A DNA stretch of 64,000 nt from Photobacterium obscurum (lineage in GTDB: Bacteria; Pseudomonadota; Gammaproteobacteria; Enterobacterales; Vibrionaceae): contig NZ_JAKRRW010000013.1 in assembly GCF_026191635.1 (NCBI RefSeq), forward strand, positions 62,001 to 126,000, read 5' to 3'. Of this stretch, positions 58,018 to 64,000 are shown in pieces (positions within the stretch are counted from its first letter, which is position 1; each line of letters begins with the position of its first letter). The position numbers and the translations under genes are program-made. Below the pieces are notes generated by a model, which saw only the letters and a list, made by a program, of their open reading frames with translations, was not told where the DNA came from and ran no database searches.

Positions 58018-60876
58018 TTACAGTGCTGCGATAGTCGCTTGCTGCTCTTCTAGCTTAACCAGTGTTTCTTTGTAGCCTTCAAGCTTCTCGCGCTCTTTGG
58101 CAACAACGGCTTCAGGAGCTTTCGCCACAAAACCTTCGTTACCTAGTTTGCCTTCGATACGCTTGATTTCACCTTGGGTCTTCTTCACTTCGCCAGCAAG
58201 GCGAGTAAGCTCGGCATCTTTGTCGATAAGACCTGCCATCGGGATCATCAGCTCAGACTTGCCAACCAGTGCCGTTGCACATGCCGGCGTCTCTTCACCG
58301 TCAGCCAGTACCTTGATATCTTCCAGCTTCGCCAGTGACATCAGAACTGTACGGTTTGCTTCCAGGCGAGCTGCATCTTTCTCATCAGCGGCTTTTAGCA
58401 TTACGTCAAGCGGCTTGCTTGGTGCGATGTCATATTCTGCACGCAGGTTACGGATGCTGGTGATGAATGCCTTCACCCACTCGATATCAGCAATAACCGC
58501 TTCATCGAAGTTCGCTTCGTTAAACTGAGGCAGTGCCTGAGTCATGATTGTTTCGCCTTCAACACCCTCTACCAGCGGCTTCACGCTCTGCCAGATAGAT
58601 TCAGTGATGTAAGGTAGAACTGGGTGAGCCAGACGTAGTGTCTTCTCAAGCACTGTGATTAGCGTATGGCGAGTTGCACGCTGCTGCGCTTCAGTGCCTT
58701 TCCAAAGAACAGGTTTTGTCAGCTCTAGGTACCAGTCACAGAACTGGTTCCAGATGAACTCATAAATCGTACCTGCGGCCATATCCAGACGGAAGTTTTC
58801 GATATGGGCGTTGAAATCTTTTGCTGCCAGCTCGAACTGAGATTCGATCCACTTGTCAGCCAGTGAGAATTCCATCTCGCCACCCGTCATGCCGCAATCT
58901 TGATCTTCTGTGTTCATCAGTACGTAACGGCTTGCGTTCCATAGCTTGTTACAGAAGTTACGGTAACCTTCCAGGCGCTTCATATCCCAGTTGATATCGC
59001 GGCCAGTCGATGCCATTGCTGCTAGGGTAAAGCGCAGGGCATCTGTACCGTAGGCTTCGATACCGTTTTCAAACGTCTTGCGGGTTTGCTTTTCAATCTT
59101 CGCAGCCAGCTGAGGCTGCATCATGTTGCCACAACGCTTCTCAACCAGTTCTTCAAGACCGATACCGTCGATCATGTCGATTGGGTCGATAACGTTACCC
59201 TTGGATTTCGACATCTTATCGCCGTTTTCGTCACGGATCAGACCCGTTACGTAAACTGTCTTGAACGGAACCTGCGGCTTGCCGTTTTCATCTTTACAGA
59301 AGTGCATGGTCATCATGATCATGCGGGCAACCCAGAAGAAGATGATGTCAAAGCCGGTAACCAGTACATCTGAAGGGTGGAACGTTTTCAGATCTTCTGT
59401 CTGCTCAGGCCAGCCTTGGGTACCGAATGTCCATAGTGCAGAAGAGAACCAGGTATCAAGTACGTCGTCGTCCTGGCGAAGAACAACTACCGGTGCAAGG
59501 TTGTTGTTTGCACGCACTTCTTCTTCAGTACGGCCAACATAGACGTTACCATCGTTGTCGTACCAAGCCGGGATGCGGTGACCCCACCATAGCTGACGAG
59601 AGATACACCAATCCTGAATATCACGCATCCAAGAGAAGTACATGTTCTCGTACTGCTTAGGTACGAACTGGATCTCGCCGTCTTCAACGGCTTTAGTTGC
59701 TGTTTCTGCAAGCGGTGCAGCACGTACGTACCACTGGTCAGTCAGCATTGGTTCGATAACCACGCCACCACGGTCGCCGTAAGGTACGGTTAGGTCGTGA
59801 TCTTTGATTTCTTCAAGTAGGCCTAGCTCATCAAATTCAGCTACGATAGCTTTACGCGCAGCGAAACGTTCCATGCCATGGTATTTGGCTGGAAGTTCAG
59901 TGCCGTATGCATCGCTTGGTTCACCGTTGGTGGTGAAGACTTCAGCGCTGTCACGGATGTCAGCATTGAAAGTCAGGATGTTGATCATTGGTAGGCTGTG
60001 ACGCTTGCCCACTTCGTAGTCATTGAAGTCGTGAGCAGGGGTGATTTTCACACAACCTGTGCCTTTTTCCATGTCTGCGTGCTCATCGCCCACGATAGGG
60101 ATACGACGGTCAACGACAGGAAGCAGAATTTCTTTTCCGATCAGATCTTTGTAACGCGGATCTTCAGGGTTCACTGCCACACCTGTATCACCCAGCATAG
60201 TTTCTGGACGAGTGGTTGCGACAACGATGTAATCTTTGCCTTCGGCTGTTTTCACGCCATCCGCAAGCGGGTAGCGGAAGTGCCACATATGGCCTTTCTT
60301 GTCTTTGTTCTCAACTTCTAGATCTGAGATCGCCGTGTGCAGTTTAGGATCCCAGTTAACCAGGCGCTTACCGCGGTAGATCAGATCATCTTCGTATAGA
60401 CGAACGAATACTTCCTGAACCGCGTTAGACAGACCATCATCCATCGTAAAACGTTCACGATCCCAGTCGACCGATGCACCTAGGCGACGAAGCTGTTTAG
60501 TGATCGTACCACCAGACTCGCCTTTCCATTCCCAGATCTTGTCGATGAACGCATCACGGCCGTAGTCGTGTTTTGTCTTGCCTTCTTCGGCTGCAATCTT
60601 ACGCTCCACAACCATTTGGGTTGCGATACCTGCGTGGTCGGTACCGACTTGCCATAGGGTGTTTTTGCCTTTCATACGCTCACAACGGATCAGGGTATCC
60701 ATAATGGTATCCTGGAACGCGTGGCCCATGTGAAGGCTACCAGTGACGTTTGGCGGTGGGATCATGATGCTGTAGGCATCTTTAGATGTATCACCGTGAG
60801 GCTTGAAGTAACCAGCCTCTTCCCAGCGCTGATATAGCGCCTGCTCAATTGATTGTGGGTTGTATGTCTTTTCCAT
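58018..60876 (-). CDS. valS: Valyl-tRNA synthetase
   Basis: Charges tRNA-Val. 952 residues (E. coli 951). Class I motifs are intact: [14 protein letters not shown] (HIGH-type) near 41-54 and [12 protein letters not shown] near 556. The editing domain lies between (about 200-345), and a C-terminal coiled coil (about 885-952) contacts tRNA. It is the last gene of pepA-holC-valS, with holC 27 bases upstream; the three-gene order is the enteric one. Confidence 0.98.
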   Translation of the reverse strand: MEKTYNPQSIEQALYQRWEEAGYFKPHGDTSKDAYSIMIPPPNVTGSLHMGHAFQDTIMDTLIRCERMKGKNTLWQVGTDHAGIATQMVVERKIAAEEGKTKHDYGRDAFIDKIWEWKGESGGTITKQLRRLGASVDWDRERFTMDDGLSNAVQEVFVRLYEDDLIYRGKRLVNWDPKLHTAISDLEVENKDKKGHMWHFRYPLADGVKTAEGKDYIVVATTRPETMLGDTGVAVNPEDPRYKDLIGKEILLPVVDRRIPIVGDEHADMEKGTGCVKITPAHDFNDYEVGKRHSLPMINILTFNADIRDSAEVFTTNGEPSDAYGTELPAKYHGMERFAARKAIVAEFDELGLLEEIKDHDLTVPYGDRGGVVIEPMLTDQWYVRAAPLAETATKAVEDGEIQFVPKQYENMYFSWMRDIQDWCISRQLWWGHRIPAWYDNDGNVYVGRTEEEVRANNNLAPVVVLRQDDDVLDTWFSSALWTFGTQGWPEQTEDLKTFHPSDVLVTGFDIIFFWVARMIMMTMHFCKDENGKPQVPFKTVYVTGLIRDENGDKMSKSKGNVIDPIDMIDGIGLEELVEKRCGNMMQPQLAAKIEKQTRKTFENGIEAYGTDALRFTLAAMASTGRDINWDMKRLEGYRNFCNKLWNASRYVLMNTEDQDCGMTGGEMEFSLADKWIESQFELAAKDFNAHIENFRLDMAAGTIYEFIWNQFCDWYLELTKPVLWKGTEAQQRATRHTLITVLEKTLRLAHPVLPYITESIWQSVKPLVEGVEGETIMTQALPQFNEANFDEAVIADIEWVKAFITSIRNLRAEYDIAPSKPLDVMLKAADEKDAARLEANRTVLMSLAKLEDIKVLADGEETPACATALVGKSELMIPMAGLIDKDAELTRLAGEVKKTQGEIKRIEGKLGNEGFVAKAPEAVVAKEREKLEGYKETLVKLEEQQATIAAL

Positions 60877-60903
60877 AGCGCTCTTAGAAGGATCTACGTG
60901 GAA

Positions 60904-61356
60904 TTAGGGCGTCTCAGGGGCAGCGGTGGTCTGCAATTGAATACCAGCAAGGCGATAAGCCTTGTAGCGTTCACGAGCCAGCTGCTTGAGCTTTTCGTCG
61001 CAAGGAACGAAGTCTACCACTTGTGAGAAGGTAACCGCAAAATTTGGTGCATCTTGACTCAAATTAATCAGTACAGCGCGGCGACCACTGTGACGCAACC
61101 CCGGCCAGCCCACTTCAACCGGCGAACCGCCGCGAGGGCCTTCGCCAATCAGGTTGTGCGGGACAAAATTATCCGGCTCCTGCTGCCACAGGTACTCATC
61201 TATCTGTTCTGCTTGCTCTTTGCTGTCAGCCAGCAGGTAGACTTTGTGCCCTTGCTTATAACTCAATGCTGCATGATGACAGGCAAAGTGAAGCTGATAG
61301 TTGCTATCGGCCTCGATATGTTTGTCATCGATTATATAAAAAGTAGCATGAGTCAT
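60904..61356 (-). CDS. holC: DNA polymerase III chi subunit
   Basis: 150 residues, starting MTHATFYIIDDKHIEAD. It joins the clamp loader (via psi) to single-strand DNA-binding protein. Conserved segments: ACHHAALSYKQGHKVYLLADS and LWQQEPDNFVPHNLIGEGP. It is 27 bases upstream of valS in the same direction. Confidence 0.95.
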   Translation of the reverse strand: MTHATFYIIDDKHIEADSNYQLHFACHHAALSYKQGHKVYLLADSKEQAEQIDEYLWQQEPDNFVPHNLIGEGPRGGSPVEVGWPGLRHSGRRAVLINLSQDAPNFAVTFSQVVDFVPCDEKLKQLARERYKAYRLAGIQLQTTAAPETP

Positions 61357-61375
61357 AGGGTTTACTCTAAATAAG

Positions 61376-61396
61376 AAGGGGGCCGTTGGCCCCCTT
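61376..61396 (-). terminator. Hairpin between pepA and holC
   Basis: AAGGGGGCC-3-GGCCCCCTT on the minus strand, with a weak T-rich tail. It probably limits readthrough from pepA into holC-valS. Confidence 0.7.
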
Positions 61397-61408
61397 GTGT
61401 TGTCTGTC

Positions 61409-62917
61409 TTATTCGACGTTTTCTAGGCCAGCTCGATTTAGCAAGAATTGGACTAGTAGTGGGACCGGTCGACCGGTTGCTCCTTTCGCTTTGCCACCAA
61501 CCCAAGCTGTGCCCGCGATATCCAGGTGTGCCCAGTTATATTTCTTGGTGAAACGCGACAGGAAGCAGCCTGCAGTAATGGTACCAGCACCCGGTGAGCC
61601 AAGGTTTGCCATATCAGCAAACGGGCTTTCCAGTTGCTCTTGGTACTCGTCGGACATCGGCAGGCGCCAAGCACGGTCACCAGCCTGATCTGATGCGTTG
61701 ATCAGCTCGTGAGCCAGTGGGTTGTGGTTGGCAATCAGGCCACTGATATGGTTACCCAGCGCCACAACACAGGCGCCGGTCAGGGTTGCTACATCAACCA
61801 CGCAATCTGGCTCGAAGCGCTCAACATAGGTGAGTGCATCACAAAGAACCAGGCGGCCTTCGGCATCGGTATTAAGCACTTCAACGGTCTGGCCAGACAT
61901 GGTTGTCAGGATATCCCCCGGGCGGTAAGCATTGCCGCCAGGCATGTTTTCACAGCCAGCCAGGATACCAACAACATTGATTGGCAGGTTCAGCTTCGCC
62001 AGTGACTTCATTGCGCCAAAGACGGTTGCTGCACCACACATGTCATATTTCATTTCATCCATCTGTGCAGATGGCTTGATAGAAATACCGCCGGAATCGA
62101 ATGTCAGGCCTTTACCAACCAGTACGATAGGTTTGGCATCAGGATCCGGATTACCCTTATATTCAATAACCGACATCATGGCTTCGTTTTTCGAACCCTG
62201 ACCGACAGCCAGATAAGAGGTCATACCCAGCTCTTTCATTTCTTGCTCGCCAATGATTTTGGTATTTACCGTATCAAAATCATCTGCCAGGCGACGTGCC
62301 TGAGAAGCCAAGTAGGCAGGGTTAGCTACGTTTGGTGGCATGTTACCCAGATCTTTACCGGCTTTGACACCTGATGCTACCGCAAGGCCGTGAGCAATCG
62401 CGCGCTCGCCCAGAGACAACTCGCGACGTGTCGGTACGTTGAATACCAGCTTGCGGAGTGGGCGGCGGGTTTCAGGTTTGTTGCTCTTGAACTGGTTGAA
62501 GGTGTAAAGGCTGTCCTTTGTCGTTTCAACGGCCTGACGTACCTTCCAGTAGGTATCACGACCTTTTACATGCAGCTCCGTTAAGAAACAGACAGCTTCC
62601 ATTGAGCCGGTTTCGTTCAGGGTGCTGATGGTTTTTTTGATAATTTGCTTGTATTGGCGTTCATCAAGCTCGCGCTCTTTACCACAACCAACCAGTAATA
62701 CACGCTCTGATAATACGTTTGGCACATGGTGAAGCAGCAGCATTTGGCCCGGCTTGCCTTCTAGATCGCCACGGCGTAGCAGAGAGCTGATATAGCCATC
62801 ACTGATTTTGTCGAGCTGCTCGGCAATTGGAGAGAGGCGGCGTGGTTCGAAGACACCTACGACAATACAGGCACTGCGCTGTTTCTCGGGGCTACCACTT
62901 TTTACACTGAACTCCAT
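61409..62917 (-). CDS. pepA: Leucyl aminopeptidase
   Basis: 502 residues (E. coli 503). M17 di-zinc aminopeptidase with the signature [10 protein letters not shown] near 351-360 and the metal-binding [12 protein letters not shown] near 267. It cleaves N-terminal residues and, in E. coli, also binds DNA (carAB control, Xer recombination), a possible link to pyrimidine regulation here (inference). Divergent from lptF. Confidence 0.97.
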   Translation of the reverse strand: MEFSVKSGSPEKQRSACIVVGVFEPRRLSPIAEQLDKISDGYISSLLRRGDLEGKPGQMLLLHHVPNVLSERVLLVGCGKERELDERQYKQIIKKTISTLNETGSMEAVCFLTELHVKGRDTYWKVRQAVETTKDSLYTFNQFKSNKPETRRPLRKLVFNVPTRRELSLGERAIAHGLAVASGVKAGKDLGNMPPNVANPAYLASQARRLADDFDTVNTKIIGEQEMKELGMTSYLAVGQGSKNEAMMSVIEYKGNPDPDAKPIVLVGKGLTFDSGGISIKPSAQMDEMKYDMCGAATVFGAMKSLAKLNLPINVVGILAGCENMPGGNAYRPGDILTTMSGQTVEVLNTDAEGRLVLCDALTYVERFEPDCVVDVATLTGACVVALGNHISGLIANHNPLAHELINASDQAGDRAWRLPMSDEYQEQLESPFADMANLGSPGAGTITAGCFLSRFTKKYNWAHLDIAGTAWVGGKAKGATGRPVPLLVQFLLNRAGLENVE

Positions 62918-63110
62918 GCGTACTCCTACATCCTATAAAGACAATTAGCGCTAAATGTTGGATAATGCCGCACTTACTTGCTGGACCGCAGTTTCGGTAT
63001 AGGATTAAAGTGCAGGTTAACATTTAGCCGAAAGATTAAAAAATAACTGATTAACCGAAAAACTATAGTGATTCCAGCAAAAAAACAAGTTTTCTATGGG
63101 TATATAAAGC
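62918..63110. promoter_or_regulatory. Divergent promoter region pepA | lptF
   Basis: 190 bases separating the two start codons, AT-rich. Promoters for both genes must lie here. No operator was recognised. Confidence 0.4.
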
Positions 63111-64000
63111 GTGATTATTGTTCGGTATTTGACACGTGAGACATTAAAGAGCCAATTTGCGGTTCTTTTTGTCCTTTTTCTTGTCTTTATCAGCCAGAAA
63201 TTTATTCGAATTTTGGCTTCAGCAACAGAGGGATCGATCCCCAGTGATCTGATCCTGACCTTGATGGGGCTGTACATGCCGTCAATGGCATTGTTGATGT
63301 TACCTCTGAGCCTCTATATCGGGATTTTGCTTACTTTCGGCCGTTTGTACGCCGAGAGTGAAATCACCGTGATGAATGCGACAGGTATCGGTAATAAGTT
63401 TTTGATCCAGGCGGCCTTATGGCTGGCCATTATTACCGGTTCTGTTGCGGCCTTTAACTCATTGTGGCTAGCTCCTTGGAGCGTAGAACAAGAAACCCGG
63501 GTCATGGAGCAGGTCGAAGCTGATTCCGGGCTCGAGCTGTTGGTGAAGGGACAGTTTCAGGCTGCGCCTGATGGCAAAGGCGTAGTATTCGTCAATGACA
63601 TTACCGAGAGTGGCTCCCGTCTGCATAAAGTTTTTGTGGCACAGGTTACAGCCCGCGATACCTTGCGTCCAAGCGTGATGGTGTCCGACCGTGGCTATGT
63701 GAGCGAGCTGGAAGATGGCCGCCAGGTACTGGACTTGAAAGAGGGCACCCGTTATGAGGGCTTTCCGACACGGTTAGATTACTCCATCACTGAGTTTGAA
63801 GATTACCAGGCGCTGATCGGCCAGCGTGCAGTACGTGAGAAACGTCGAGACTGGGACGCGCTACCGACACTGGAGTTGATGCAACGGCCCGAGCTGGCAG
63901 CCAAGGCTGAGTTTCAGTGGCGGGTGTCGTTATTCCTGTGTATCCCATTGCTAACAATGGTTGTGGTTCCTTTGTCTGCGGTGAACCCGCGTCAGGGGCG
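63111..64000 (+). CDS. lptF: Lipopolysaccharide export permease LptF, 3'-truncated
   Basis: Membrane part of the LptB2FG ABC transporter that extracts LPS from the inner membrane. The frame starts at GTG 63111 and is open to the right edge (296 codons visible; E. coli LptF has 366 residues). N-terminal MIIVRYLTRETLKSQFA and YAESEITVMNATGIGNK align with the enteric protein, as do LVKGQFQ and PLSAVNPRQGR near the edge. lptG is expected next. Start codon rests on family alignment; Shine-Dalgarno is weak. Confidence 0.95.
   Translation, partial: MIIVRYLTRETLKSQFAVLFVLFLVFISQKFIRILASATEGSIPSDLILTLMGLYMPSMALLMLPLSLYIGILLTFGRLYAESEITVMNATGIGNKFLIQAALWLAIITGSVAAFNSLWLAPWSVEQETRVMEQVEADSGLELLVKGQFQAAPDGKGVVFVNDITESGSRLHKVFVAQVTARDTLRPSVMVSDRGYVSELEDGRQVLDLKEGTRYEGFPTRLDYSITEFEDYQALIGQRAVREKRRDWDALPTLELMQRPELAAKAEFQWRVSLFLCIPLLTMVVVPLSAVNPRQG

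Noticed and set aside
1-64000. CRISPR array, prophage, integron or toxin-antitoxin system
   Set aside because: No regularly spaced repeats, integrase, phage genes or paired toxin-antitoxin ORFs were seen.

Overview
The window looks like a chromosomal segment of a gammaproteobacterium of the family Vibrionaceae (Vibrio, Photobacterium or a relative). The genus cannot be fixed from the sequence alone. The evidence is the runs rpsU-yqeY-dnaG-rpoD, exeAB beside the cca/uppP block, an arginine deiminase operon next to pyrBI, and rraB ... valS-holC-pepA | lptF. Nearly everything is conserved housekeeping sequence. I see no prophage, integron, CRISPR array or intact insertion sequence.

Layout. 1-4.7 kb: the 3' end of an acyl-CoA synthetase, ilvIH, and a 42-residue membrane ORF. 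4.7-7.9 kb (minus): a GntR/FCD regulator, pykF with a long structured leader or sRNA locus, and tRNA-Ile(CAU). 8-12.6 kb (minus): the macromolecular synthesis operon rpsU-yqeY-dnaG-rpoD, divergent from tsaD. 12.7-17.7 kb: tsaD, plsY, folB-folK-uppP and cca. 18-20.6 kb: exeA-exeB (type II secretion assembly). 20.7-23.4 kb (minus): ygiM, then pit with its DUF47 partner. 23.6-32.3 kb: ygiF, a potassium channel, a chemoreceptor, glnE and hldE. 32.4-36.5 kb: tolC (minus) divergent from nudF-yqiB-cpdA-yqiA. 36.6-42.3 kb: parE, parC, plsC and idi.

42.4-53 kb is an arginine/pyrimidine region, all on the minus strand: ridA, an ArgR-family regulator, a lipoprotein serine protease, pyrBI with a pyrL attenuator and a PurR-like box, argF, arcC, arcA and an arcD-type antiporter. 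arcC makes ATP from carbamoyl phosphate, argF makes or consumes it, and pyrBI consumes it, so this is a carbamoyl-phosphate hub. A fragment resembling the start of arcA lies upstream of arcD, and GGCCGG hairpins sit in both arc intergenic gaps.

53.4-64 kb: rraB, a MarR-GNAT fusion, a DUF898 membrane protein overlapping an M48 peptidase, a duplicated DUF2061 protein, valS-holC-pepA, and the start of lptF, which runs off the right edge.

The order rpsU/dnaG/rpoD, tsaD, plsY, folB, uppP, cca, ygiM, ygiF, glnE, hldE is close to that of enteric bacteria. exeAB, pit-DUF47, the channel and the chemoreceptor look like lineage-specific insertions in it. I found no convincing wholly new system. The best leads are the pykF leader/sRNA, the arcA-like remnant, the arc hairpins and a 225-bp inverted-repeat element upstream of exeA.
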